Of a DNA stretch of 64,000 nucleotides, positions 9,042-17,193 are shown in pieces. The stretch is from Aureimonas sp. AU22 (GTDB taxonomy: Bacteria > Pseudomonadota > Alphaproteobacteria > Rhizobiales > Rhizobiaceae), in contig NZ_BBWJ01000058.1 in assembly GCF_001463745.1 (NCBI RefSeq), positions 1 to 64,000 of the forward strand, read 5' to 3'. Under the pieces are notes generated by a model, which was not told the DNA's origin, ran no database searches, and worked only from the letters and a program-made list of their open reading frames with translations. The stretch's first letter is position 1, and the number at the start of each line of letters is the position of its first letter. Both the position numbers and the translations under genes were made by a program.

Positions 9042-10162
9042 GGAGAGAAGCTGCGGGCATCGCGGGACCGGTGCCCGTCACCGTGCTGACCGGGTTCCTT
9101 GGTAGCGGCAAGACCACGCTCCTCAACCGCCTTCTGCGCGATCCCGCCCTCCGGGACACCGTCGTCATCGTCAACGAGTTCGGCGCGGTCGGGCTCGATC
9201 ATCTTCTCGTCGAAAGCTCGGGCGAGGGGATCGTCGAACTCGCGGACGGCTGCATCTGCTGCACGGTGCGCGGCGACCTCGTCGATACGCTCGCCGACCT
9301 CGTGGACCGCGTCCAGACGGCGCGGCTCGCCCCGATGCGCCGCGTGGTGATCGAGACCACCGGGCTCGCCGATCCGACCCCGATCCTCGCCTCGCTGATG
9401 GGCCATCCCGTGCTGGTCCAGCACTTCGCGCTCGACGGCGTCGTGACGCTGATCGACGCGCAGAGCGGGACTGAAAGCTTGGCGGAGCGTCCCGAGGTGC
9501 GCCGGCAAGTCGCCTCCGCCGACCGCCTGGTCCTGACCAAGACGGATCTTGCGCCGGACACGGCCGCGTTGGTCCATTCGCTGCGCCATCTCAACGCGCG
9601 CGCGCCGCTGGTTGCGGTGGCGGATGTGGGACCCGCCGAGCTCTTCGGTTGCGGCCTCGTCGACCCCGCCACCCGGCGCGCCGACATCGGGCGCTGGCTG
9701 GGCGAGGAAGCCGGGGAGGATCACGGCGTCTGCGACGATCCGCATTGCGGCCACGACCATGCGCATGGGTCCCACCATGGCGTGCACGCGGGGATTCGCT
9801 CCCTGTCGCTCACCCACGACGCGCCGATGACGCGCTCGGACGCCGAGGGCTTCCTGGATCTTCTCCTGATGCGCTTCGGGGCAGGGCTCCTGCGCCTGAA
9901 GGCCGTCGTGTGGACGCAGGAGGAGCCCGGCCGGCCGCTCGTTCTTCACGGGGTGCGGACCTATCTCCATCCGCCCGTGCACCTCCCCGCCTGGCCTCCC
10001 GGGGAGACACCCCGCACCGCCTTCGTGCTGATCGGCGAGGGGTTGGACGAGCGGGTGGCGCGCGATCTCTTCGCCGCCTTTGCTCGCGCGCCCCGTATCG
10101 ACGCGCCTGATCGCGCGGCGCTCGTCGACAATCCCCTCAGCCTGTCGTCGCGCGGGTTCTAG
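9038..10162 (+). CDS. CobW/COG0523-family GTP-binding metal chaperone
   Basis: A 374-residue GTPase of the CobW/ZigA/YeiR group, which delivers metal (often zinc or cobalt) to client proteins. Walker A is [10 protein letters not shown] at 18-27, and the diagnostic metal-binding motif GCICC is at 71-75. A His/Asp-rich metal-binding loop lies around residues 230-252 ([15 protein letters not shown]). A C-terminal CobW_C domain follows. The ATG overlaps the stop of the carboxypeptidase gene by four bases, and its 3' end overlaps the convergent TusA-like gene by four bases. Low-zinc (Zur) control is common for this family but no operator was identified here. Confidence 0.92.
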   Translation: MRREAAGIAGPVPVTVLTGFLGSGKTTLLNRLLRDPALRDTVVIVNEFGAVGLDHLLVESSGEGIVELADGCICCTVRGDLVDTLADLVDRVQTARLAPMRRVVIETTGLADPTPILASLMGHPVLVQHFALDGVVTLIDAQSGTESLAERPEVRRQVASADRLVLTKTDLAPDTAALVHSLRHLNARAPLVAVADVGPAELFGCGLVDPATRRADIGRWLGEEAGEDHGVCDDPHCGHDHAHGSHHGVHAGIRSLSLTHDAPMTRSDAEGFLDLLLMRFGAGLLRLKAVVWTQEEPGRPLVLHGVRTYLHPPVHLPAWPPGETPRTAFVLIGEGLDERVARDLFAAFARAPRIDAPDRAALVDNPLSLSSRGF

Positions 10163-10458
10163 CGCAAGCTTTGCGCGCGGCGGATGCGAAAGCGCCAGCC
10201 GCCGTCCGGCAGGTCCTCGACCGCTCGCAGTTCATGGCCGCTCTCGCGGCAGAGATGGGCGATGTCGAGCCGCGCGAGCGGATCGTCGGCCAGCACCAGC
10301 AACTCGGCGCCCGGCTCGCATCGCCCCAGCGCCTTTTCGGTCCTGAGAGCCGGCAGCGGGCATTTCAGGCCGCGCAGATCGAGCGCTCGGCCGTCTGCAC
10401 GCCCTTTTGCGTCCTCGTCGCGTATCCTATCTTTCGGCTCGACCACGTCCCTCTCCAT
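10159..10458 (-). CDS. TusA/SirA-family sulfurtransferase-like protein
   Basis: A 99-residue small protein with the TusA signature [13 protein letters not shown]. Cys33 lies in the CPxP motif at the start of the first helix, the residue that carries persulfide sulfur in the family. The domain spans about residues 25-95; the first 22 residues are charged and extra. In TusA the role is sulfur relay, for example to tRNA thiolation or molybdenum cofactor. The partner here is unknown. It converges on the CobW gene with a four-base overlap. Confidence 0.85.
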   Translation of the reverse strand: MERDVVEPKDRIRDEDAKGRADGRALDLRGLKCPLPALRTEKALGRCEPGAELLVLADDPLARLDIAHLCRESGHELRAVEDLPDGGWRFRIRRAQSLR

Positions 10459-10472
10459 TGCCGAACGGTTCC

Positions 10473-11021
10473 ATGAGCGAATACTCGATCGATCCCCAGA
10501 CCATCGTCGACTTCTGGCGCGATCTCGGCCCGGAGCGTTGGTTCGTCAAGGACGACGAACTCGACGAGACCATCACCCAGCGCTTCCGGGACGTTTACGA
10601 GCGGGCGGCGCAGGGCGAGTTCGACGACTGGGCGCAGGAGCCGAACGGTGCACTGGCGCTCGTGATCCTGCTCGACCAGTTTCCGCGCAACATGTTCCGT
10701 GGCACCGCCCAAGCCTTCGCGACCGACGAAAAGGCGCTGGACATCGCCAAGGCCGCCCTGCAGCGGGGCGACCAGTGGCATGTCGGCGAGGACGTGAACC
10801 AGTTCTTGGCCATGCCGCTGATGCATTCGGAAGACCTTGCCGACCAGGAGGACTGCGTGCGCTGGATGGGGGAGATCGGCGAGGAGAACGTGCCCTTCGC
10901 CGTCGAGCATCGCGACATCGTCGCCCGCTTCGGTCGCTTCCCCCACCGCAACGCGATCCTGGGACGCGCGACGACGGCGGACGAGACGACCTTCCTCGAC
11001 GGCGGCGGCTTCGCCGGCTGA
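10473..11021 (+). CDS. DUF924-family protein
   Basis: A 182-residue all-helical cytoplasmic protein of the DUF924 family. Recognisable features are the IVDFWRDLGPERWF opening, LVILLDQFPRNMFRGT near residues 63-78, and a GRFPHRNAILGR segment near 152. Its biochemical role is not established in the literature I know. The start at 10473 places the family's N-terminus correctly. It is divergent from the TusA-like gene with a 14-base gap, so the promoters overlap the coding starts. Confidence 0.88.
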   Translation: MSEYSIDPQTIVDFWRDLGPERWFVKDDELDETITQRFRDVYERAAQGEFDDWAQEPNGALALVILLDQFPRNMFRGTAQAFATDEKALDIAKAALQRGDQWHVGEDVNQFLAMPLMHSEDLADQEDCVRWMGEIGEENVPFAVEHRDIVARFGRFPHRNAILGRATTADETTFLDGGGFAG

Positions 11022-11107
11022 TCGCCGCGCCGCACACAAACCTTTAAGCCCCATCCAATAGCCTATGGAGGACCCAGAAAGACCGACAGCATTTCGAGGC
11101 GTAGAGC

Positions 11108-12394
11108 GTGGCGAACCCGACCCTGACGAAGGCGCGAGAGGGTTCGGTCGAGCCCGTCGGCGAAAGGCCCTTGCTGCAAGAGGTCGACGCCCCGGCGCTG
11201 GATGGCTTTGCCGGCATGGAAGCGGGCGCCGACATTCGGCGCGTCGCGATCTACGATCCGCACGCCGTATTCGGCCTCGTGGACGAACTCGAGCATCTCG
11301 GTGCACGGGCCCTGGAGCCCAACGTCTTTTTCACTCCACGCTTTCTCGCCCCCGCCATGCCGCGCCTCGACGAGCGCCACGTGCGCCTCATGGTGGCGCG
11401 CGACGAGGACGACCGGCGGAGCCGCCTGCGCTTCCTGATGCCGTTTACGGTGGAGCGTCTGGAGCGCCCGTCCCGCCGGACGGCGGTGCGGGCGTGGACC
11501 CACCCCTTCGGCCCGCTCGGCAGTCTGCTGCTCGACCAGGACGATCCCGCCGGGACCGCGCGCAGCCTCTTCGAGGCGTTGCGCGCGCCGGAGCACGGCC
11601 TCCCCCCGCTCCTTGTCCTGCCCGATCTTCCCTTTGGCGGCGACCTCGCCAAGGTCTTCACGCAGACCGCGCGAGCGGCCGGAATGCCGCTCGCCTGGGC
11701 GGACCGGTCGAGCCGCGCGTTTCTGGACGCCGGGGATCGCGATCCCGACGAGGCGCTCGCCAAGGCCCTCGGGCCGGCGACGTTTCGCGACCATCGGCGC
11801 CGGCTGCGGCAGCTTTCCGAGCGCGGCCCGCTCGCCTTCGAATGCGCGCGTTCGCCCGGCGACGTGCGCCAAGCGCTAGAGGACTTCCTCCATCTCGAAG
11901 CCTCGGGCTGGAAAGGCCAGCGGCGCAGCGCGCTCCTCCTAGACCGCTACCGCGCCGCCTTCGCGCGCGAGGCGGTGAACGGTCTTGCCGAGCGCGACCT
12001 GGCGCGCGTCTATACCCTGCGTGCGGGAGGCGAGGCCGCCGCCAGTCTCGTCGTGCTTCATTCGCAGGGGCATGCCGTCGCCTGGAAGACCGCGTACGAC
12101 GAACGTTTGCGACGCTACGGCCCGGGCGCCCTCGTGGCCGCGCTCGCCACGCGGGCGCTGATCGCCGATCCCGACATCGGCACCGTCGATTCCTGCGCCG
12201 TGCCCGACCACCGCGTGATGAACCGGCTATGGCGCGGTCGGATCGCCATCGGCACCCTGGTGATTGGGCTCGACGACCGGCGAGGCGAGGATGTCGCCGA
12301 TGCTGTCGCCGCGATCGAGGGCGCGCGTCGCCGCCTCAACCGCCGGCGGATCTGGCGCGAGCGTCTGCGCGGCCTCTGGCCGGCGCGCGCCTGA
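11108..12394 (+). CDS. GNAT/FemAB-like acyltransferase
   Basis: A 428-residue cytoplasmic protein of the type often called 'GNAT N-acetyltransferase' or CelD/FemAB-like. The C-terminal half (about residues 210-400) has the features of that fold, including LHLEASGWKG and a later block of short strands before the YGPGALVAALATRAL helix. It starts with GTG. Related proteins take part in cellulose or exopolysaccharide modification or in aminoacyl transfer to cell-wall precursors. The adjacent convergent murQ gene hints at cell-wall metabolism, but the substrate is not known. Confidence 0.75.
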   Translation: MANPTLTKAREGSVEPVGERPLLQEVDAPALDGFAGMEAGADIRRVAIYDPHAVFGLVDELEHLGARALEPNVFFTPRFLAPAMPRLDERHVRLMVARDEDDRRSRLRFLMPFTVERLERPSRRTAVRAWTHPFGPLGSLLLDQDDPAGTARSLFEALRAPEHGLPPLLVLPDLPFGGDLAKVFTQTARAAGMPLAWADRSSRAFLDAGDRDPDEALAKALGPATFRDHRRRLRQLSERGPLAFECARSPGDVRQALEDFLHLEASGWKGQRRSALLLDRYRAAFAREAVNGLAERDLARVYTLRAGGEAAASLVVLHSQGHAVAWKTAYDERLRRYGPGALVAALATRALIADPDIGTVDSCAVPDHRVMNRLWRGRIAIGTLVIGLDDRRGEDVADAVAAIEGARRRLNRRRIWRERLRGLWPARA

Positions 12395-12403
12395 AGCGAA
12401 CCT

Positions 12404-13219
12404 TCAAAGCTTCCCTTCCACCATTAGGATTGCCTCGCGGATCGAGCCGCCGGACGCCTGGAGCGCCGCATCCGCCTGTGCCTCCGAACAGCCAGTCACT
12501 TCGCGAACGATGCGACCGGCGCGGGCCCTCAGCTTGGCGTTGGTCGGACGCATGTCCACCATGCGGCCGCGGAACACCTTGCCGAGACGGATCATCAGGA
12601 GCGTGGAGAAGAGGTTGAGCGCCGCCTTTTGGGCGGTGCCGGCGGCAAGGCGCGTCGATCCGGCGACGACCTCGGACCCGGTGCGCAGAAGGATCGCGTG
12701 CTCGCACGCGTCCAGAAGCGGCGAGCCGGGATTGTTGGCGAAACCAACGGTGAGGGCGCCTGCCTCACGTGCCGCTTCGCCCGCGGCGATCGTGAACGGC
12801 GTACGCCCGCTGGCGGCGAGCGCCAGACAGACGTCGGCCGGAGACGGATCGATCGCCAGCATGGCCGCACGGCCGGCCTCCGCATCGTCCTCGGCGCCCT
12901 CCCGCGCACGCCCGAGGCTCGCCTCGCCGCCAGCCAGGATGACGTGGCGCCGTCCGTCCGGCCAGTCGAAGGTCGGCCCGAGCTCCACTGCATCCAGCAG
13001 TCCGATCCGCCCGGACGTGCCTGCCCCGCAATAGATCAGGCGCCCTTGCGCGCCGAGCCGGTCGGCCGCGTCCGCGACCGCCCGCTCGATCGCGGGCAGG
13101 GCCGCCTCGACCGCGTCCAGCGATCGGCGCTGACCGGCGAGAAGCACGTCGAGGATCGCGGCCGGTGTCCGGCTTTCCAGATCGCGCAAGGTCTCGTCCG
13201 CCCGCTCGGTTTCCTCCAT
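12404..13219 (-). CDS. murQ: N-acetylmuramic acid 6-phosphate etherase
   Basis: A 271-residue SIS-domain enzyme that cleaves the lactyl ether of MurNAc-6-phosphate to give GlcNAc-6-phosphate and D-lactate during peptidoglycan recycling. The sugar-phosphate-binding motif YCGAGTSGRIG is at 63-73. The catalytic-region Glu lies in DAVELGPTF, where the family has DASE-PPTF. NNPGSPL follows further on. I chose the ATG at 13219, with GGGGAAG upstream, because the longer reading adds 80 residues of low-quality sequence. It stands alone; no anmK, nagZ or MurNAc transporter is nearby. Confidence 0.92.
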   Translation of the reverse strand: MEETERADETLRDLESRTPAAILDVLLAGQRRSLDAVEAALPAIERAVADAADRLGAQGRLIYCGAGTSGRIGLLDAVELGPTFDWPDGRRHVILAGGEASLGRAREGAEDDAEAGRAAMLAIDPSPADVCLALAASGRTPFTIAAGEAAREAGALTVGFANNPGSPLLDACEHAILLRTGSEVVAGSTRLAAGTAQKAALNLFSTLLMIRLGKVFRGRMVDMRPTNAKLRARAGRIVREVTGCSEAQADAALQASGGSIREAILMVEGKL

Positions 13220-13683
13220 CTCGTGCTTCCCCGATGCCCAGACTTCATGTCGCGGAAGAACGTCAAAGGCGGCGAACGGTTCGAGCCGACGATGGGGCCG
13301 TCGGCGGACGGACGGGGAGAGTTCGCAGGCCGGGCCTCCTTCGATGCCAGGCGACCGCGGACCGGCCCGTTTGGGCCCACTGGGAACGCGATGGCCCTGT
13401 CCTGCAACGCCAACGGTGCGCGGGTGGTCTTGAGGCCGAAGACTTGGCGTTCCTGGCAACGGCCTCGCCGCTTTCGGCCCCGCGGCGGCCCTTGCTGCGC
13501 CGTTGCCTTGGTTCCGAGCATCAATTCGGCAAGGGGCGGCCGGCGAACGATCGGCGGCCCCCTTTCCTTTGACGAGACCTTTCGTATCTGCCCTGCAGCG
13601 GTTAGTAATAATTTGCTAACCTATATTGTTTGTAACGCAGCGGCGTGCATATGGTGCTGCCGATGCGTCACCTTGGAGATCCC
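13220..13683. promoter_or_regulatory. divergent intergenic region with an imperfect palindrome
   Basis: A 464-base gap with no supported gene. Near its right end the sequence becomes AT-rich and carries the palindrome GTTAGTAA-TAAT-TTGCTAAC at 13601-13620 (one mismatch). It is followed directly by a possible -10 box TATATT at 13622-13627 serving the RTX gene. The palindrome is where a repressor or activator would act. A good ribosome binding site (TTGGAGAT) precedes the ATG at 13684. Confidence 0.5.
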
Positions 13684-14718
13684 ATGATCTACGATCGCTC
13701 TACCGAAACCCTTTCCGGCCTCCAGCTTCTCGGCGAAGGCGACAACCGCCTGATCGCCGGCGGCTACGTCGGCGCTGCCGTCGTCGGCAACAGCGGCAAC
13801 GACACGTTCGAGACCGCCAGCACCGGCGGCACCTATGCCTATTCCCAGTTCTTCGGTGGTGCGGGCGACGACCGCCTCATCATCAAGGACATCGACACCG
13901 TCGCGCAGGGCGTGAACTTCATCGGCGGCGCGGGTATCGACACCCTCGAGCTGACGGCCGGCTCGCGGATCACGATGACGAACGACGCGTTCGGCACCAC
14001 GATCTCCTACGGCCAAACCGGCGGCACCATTTCCGTTACGGAAGTCGAGCGCTACATCATCAAGGGCAGCGCCGATGCGGACGCTCTCGCTGGTAGCGCG
14101 GGCGACGACTGGCTTGACGGCAAGGGCGGCCTCGACACGTTCCAGGGCTCGGCCGGCAACGACGGCTACGTGTTCGACACGGTCGGAGAGCGCGTTGTCG
14201 GCGAGACGGCGAACGGCGGCATCGACACGATCTGGGCCACCATCTCGGTGGACCTGCGCGACAACGCCAATGTCGAGAACCTTCGTCTGCAGGGCGGCAA
14301 CATCAATGGCACCGGCAACGAGCTGAACAACCTCATCACCGGCTCGACGGGCAACAACGTCATCGCCGGCGGCGCTGGCAACGACCAGCTCTGGGGCAAG
14401 GGCGGTGCCGACACGTTCGTCTTCGCCGAGTTCGGCTCGGCCAACCGCGACACGATCTTCGACTTCGATGCCGACGACAAGATCCAGCTGGACTCCTCGG
14501 TGTTCTCGGGCCTCACGTCCGACGGCGGCGTGCTCGCGATGACCGACTTCGTGATCGGCACCAAGGCGACGGCCAATCACGCGCAGGTGCTCTACAACTC
14601 CAACACCGGCGTCCTGTCCTACGACGCGGACGGCACCGGCGGCGGCGCCGCGCAGGAGATCGCCTCGATCGGCAAGAAGCTCGGCTTCTTCGACCACACG
14701 GACATCCTGCTCGCCTGA
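13684..14718 (+). CDS. RTX (haemolysin-type calcium-binding) secreted protein
   Basis: A 344-residue acidic, glycine- and aspartate-rich protein with no Sec signal, as expected for type I secretion. Nona-peptide-like repeats occur in several blocks: GGAGDDRLI, GGAGIDTLEL, GSAGDDWLDGKGGLDTF, and GGAGNDQLWGKGGADTFVF near the end, followed by the DFDADDKIQLD segment. No catalytic domain is recognisable. The ATG at 13684 follows TTGGAGAT. The type I exporter genes at 18.6-21.7 kb are the obvious route out of the cell. A role as surface or matrix protein is inferred. Confidence 0.88.
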   Translation: MIYDRSTETLSGLQLLGEGDNRLIAGGYVGAAVVGNSGNDTFETASTGGTYAYSQFFGGAGDDRLIIKDIDTVAQGVNFIGGAGIDTLELTAGSRITMTNDAFGTTISYGQTGGTISVTEVERYIIKGSADADALAGSAGDDWLDGKGGLDTFQGSAGNDGYVFDTVGERVVGETANGGIDTIWATISVDLRDNANVENLRLQGGNINGTGNELNNLITGSTGNNVIAGGAGNDQLWGKGGADTFVFAEFGSANRDTIFDFDADDKIQLDSSVFSGLTSDGGVLAMTDFVIGTKATANHAQVLYNSNTGVLSYDADGTGGGAAQEIASIGKKLGFFDHTDILLA

Positions 14719-14744
14719 TCAGGCTGGCCTGTCCGCTATAGGGA

Positions 14745-14776
14745 GACCGTCGGCCCATCGGGTCGGCGGTCTTTTT
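14745..14776 (+). terminator. rho-independent terminator after the RTX gene
   Basis: A 12-base stem (two G-T wobbles) with a three-base loop, GACCGTCGGCCC-ATC-GGGTCGGCGGTC, is followed by TTTTT. It lies 27 bases after the RTX stop codon. Confidence 0.85.
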
Positions 14777-14866
14777 CGTTCAAGGCGAGCGCACCGGGAT
14801 GGAAAGCGCGCTCCATCCGCTCCGCGCAGGTGCTCGATGATCGCGTGTCGCCGCGCGAGGTGCACG

Positions 14867-15457
14867 TCAGGCGAGACGGTGCCACAGACGTGGGTCTTCC
14901 GACGATGCGATCTTCAGAAACGTCAGGTCGGTCTGGTGCCAGAGCAGGATGCGGTCGAGACGGTTGTCCAGGACGAAATCGCCGGACGGCGTGCTGACGA
15001 CCAGAACGGCATGGCCTTCGCCCGATGCGGTCGTCGCCACGGCCATGCGCAGCGCGGAGGCCGGCAGCCCCATCTTCAGAAGCCGTTCGCGCTTCGTCAG
15101 CGCGAATTCCTCGCAGTCTCCCGCCGCAACGTTCGCCTGCCAGATGTCCCCGCCCTTGTCATTGACGGGGCGGATGCTCCGATTGACGCTCCGGTTGATC
15201 TCGGTAACCAGGTCCCGCACGTTCGGCGTCCATTCCATCGTCTCGCGCCCACTCACCCGGCAGGCCTGCGGGCTCGCGACGCAATAGCGGATGAAGGCGA
15301 AGGGAGCCCGCGTGTTGATGCCCTCCTGCAGTCTCGGGTGGGGCGAGGCGCGTTCCTGCCTCAGAGGTGCGAGGCTTCCTGCGTCTGCATGAGTAAGCAA
15401 CGCGCCGCTCACGAGGACGGTCGATAGAATTCTCGATAAAATGTCTCGGAGTGCCAT
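14867..15457 (-). CDS. transglutaminase-like cysteine protease (BTLCP/LapG type)
   Basis: A 196-residue periplasmic cysteine protease of the bacterial transglutaminase-like family (peptidase C93). A signal peptide covers about residues 1-26. The catalytic triad is visible: Cys115 in GDCEEFA, His149 in GEGHAVLVV and Asp164 in FVLDNR. LapG, the best-known relative, clips large RTX adhesins at the outer membrane and so releases biofilm cells. Here an RTX gene lies just across the shared 3' region, but that protein is small and has no obvious di-alanine retention module. The substrate therefore remains open. Confidence 0.9.
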   Translation of the reverse strand: MALRDILSRILSTVLVSGALLTHADAGSLAPLRQERASPHPRLQEGINTRAPFAFIRYCVASPQACRVSGRETMEWTPNVRDLVTEINRSVNRSIRPVNDKGGDIWQANVAAGDCEEFALTKRERLLKMGLPASALRMAVATTASGEGHAVLVVSTPSGDFVLDNRLDRILLWHQTDLTFLKIASSEDPRLWHRLA

Positions 15458-15600
15458 GCCACGTCTCCAATGCGCTGATTGGCACCAGAAGACATGACGA
15501 GTTCGGATATCCCGTTTAGGGACTTATTCGATTTTTAAGAGACCGAAACTTACCGGCGAAAAGAACGAAACTTCTCCCGGTGGTTCGAAGCCATTTCCAT

Positions 15601-15888
15601 CTACTGTGTGACGACTGTATTTTTATTAGAATTCTTTGTATTGGCTGGACGTGAAGGTTGGCTCGGTTGGCGAAGCCGCTGAACCCGATCCTGGCTACGC
15701 TGACGCAGGCGCTGCAGCTGATCGAGCTCCCGGGCGTTGCGTGAACCATGGCGCAGCACCGAATCGTCGAGGCGTCGCTCCTGGCGCAGACGTTCCCCTT
15801 GGGAACGCGAACCGCCGACGGGCTGCTGAGCCTGCGCATCGCCAACGAACAGGCATGTGCCAAGAGCGAGGAAAAAAACCTTCATCAT
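15601..15888 (-). CDS. small exported Arg/Gln-rich protein, unknown
   Basis: A 95-residue protein that begins with a signal peptide (KVFFLALGTCLFVGDAQAQ). A highly charged helical stretch rich in Arg, Gln, Leu and Asp follows (about residues 30-75), and then a Ser/Pro/Asn tail. Adjacent ATG codons at 15888 and 15885 follow a GGAGAGG ribosome binding site. I do not recognise the family. The signal peptide and good start support a real periplasmic or outer-surface protein. Confidence 0.55.
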   Translation of the reverse strand: MMKVFFLALGTCLFVGDAQAQQPVGGSRSQGERLRQERRLDDSVLRHGSRNARELDQLQRLRQRSQDRVQRLRQPSQPSRPANTKNSNKNTVVTQ

Positions 15889-16042
15889 CCGCCTCTCCAT
15901 CGCTTCCCCCGATCGGAACCTTGCCGCCAACCGGGGGAGCGCAGTCTAACGCATCGGCTGCCTGAAGCCGATACCGGCCAGTGGGATGGGGGTAGCGCCC
16001 GTCCGGGAGCGAACGGCAAAACGCCGTCACGCATGCGGCTGT

Positions 16043-16876
16043 TCAGCGGTCGTCGAGGAACGCCATCGTGCCCGCCATCAGACGAACAGCCGTCAGTTGC
16101 CCCCCCATATAGGCACCCGTATCCACTCCGACGCGTCCGCGCGTTGCGACAGGCACGTTGCCGGGCGTGTGGCCATGGATCACGAGCCGTCCGTCCTCGC
16201 CGGCGCCGTGCGTCAGGAACGGCTCACGAATCCAGAGGAGATCCTGGTCCTGTTGCTCAGTGAGGGGAACACCGGGCCGAAGCCCAGCATGGACGAAGAT
16301 GTAGGACGGCGTCGACAGAACGGAGGGAAGCTGGCGGAGAAAGGCAATGTGCCGCTTCGGGATCGCTTCCAGGATCTCGGCCATCCGGTTCCCGCCACCG
16401 GCCCGGCGGTGCCGCGTCATGTAGGCGAGATCGTAGCCGTAGGACAGGAGCGTGCGCTCACCTCCGAGGCGCAGCCAGTCGTCCAGCGAACGACGTCCGT
16501 CCACGAGGTCGATCAGCGCTTCCTCGTGGTTGCCGCACAGGCAGACCCTGCTGAAACCGGCCGGAGGCGGCGCCATGAGGTGTTCCAGCACCGCCGACGA
16601 GTCCGGTCCGCGATCGATATAGTCGCCGAGGTAGACGAGGAGCTTCGAGCTCTCGATCACGGCGGCATCGGCGACGATCGCCTGCTCCAGACGTCGCAGC
16701 TTGTCGATGCAACCGTGGATATCGCCGATGGCGTAGGCGCATCGCGGATCGACGCCGATGTCGAACTTTCGTCGCGGCGCTCTGGGGCTCGGGGGGGCGA
16801 CCGGAGCGGGCCGCGAAAGAAAGCGCTTCAGCATCTTCGGAATGGTGCTGAAACCCATGCCTGGCGCGATCCTCAA
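16043..16876 (-). CDS. metallophosphoesterase (serine/threonine protein phosphatase family)
   Basis: A 277-residue calcineurin-like phosphoesterase with the full set of metal-binding motifs: GDIHG at 51-55, GDYIDRG at 84-90, GNHE at 115-118, a VHAG histidine around 194 and HGHT near 235. Such enzymes act as protein phosphatases or diadenosine tetraphosphatases. The first 40 residues are basic and Pro-rich and may be unstructured, so an internal start is possible. It lies beside the exopolysaccharide genes, which include a tyrosine kinase, but nothing ties it directly to them. Confidence 0.9.
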   Translation of the reverse strand: MRIAPGMGFSTIPKMLKRFLSRPAPVAPPSPRAPRRKFDIGVDPRCAYAIGDIHGCIDKLRRLEQAIVADAAVIESSKLLVYLGDYIDRGPDSSAVLEHLMAPPPAGFSRVCLCGNHEEALIDLVDGRRSLDDWLRLGGERTLLSYGYDLAYMTRHRRAGGGNRMAEILEAIPKRHIAFLRQLPSVLSTPSYIFVHAGLRPGVPLTEQQDQDLLWIREPFLTHGAGEDGRLVIHGHTPGNVPVATRGRVGVDTGAYMGGQLTAVRLMAGTMAFLDDR

Positions 16877-17193
16877 CGAGACGAGAATGGAGGAAATGGC
16901 CCGTCGGCGTGGACGGTTTCACGAATACCGGGCGCGAAAGGCGACGGAGGGCCTGACGTCCCGGACCCCGAAACACGTATCACGGAATGTCCCGTTCCGC
17001 TGCCACCATCGACCGCTTCGATCGCGACGTCTTGACGATCGGCCATTCGCCGCCCGGGGTTCGCTCCCTCGCACGGATCTGCGAGCAGCGGCTTCGGTGG
17101 TTGGAATGGCGCACGCAGCCCGAGACGTGGTACCGGCGCGCCAGCCCTTGCGACCCGCCATAGGGTCGCAAGGATCGGGGCGGCGCCGAAGGA
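16877..17193. other. intergenic region with an inverted repeat after the export gene
   Basis: A 317-base gap without a supported gene. A perfect 11-base inverted repeat, CCTTGCGACCC/GGGTCGCAAGG at 17146-17173, lies 20 bases beyond the stop of the polysaccharide export gene. It is probably its transcription terminator, although no T-run follows. Confidence 0.5.
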
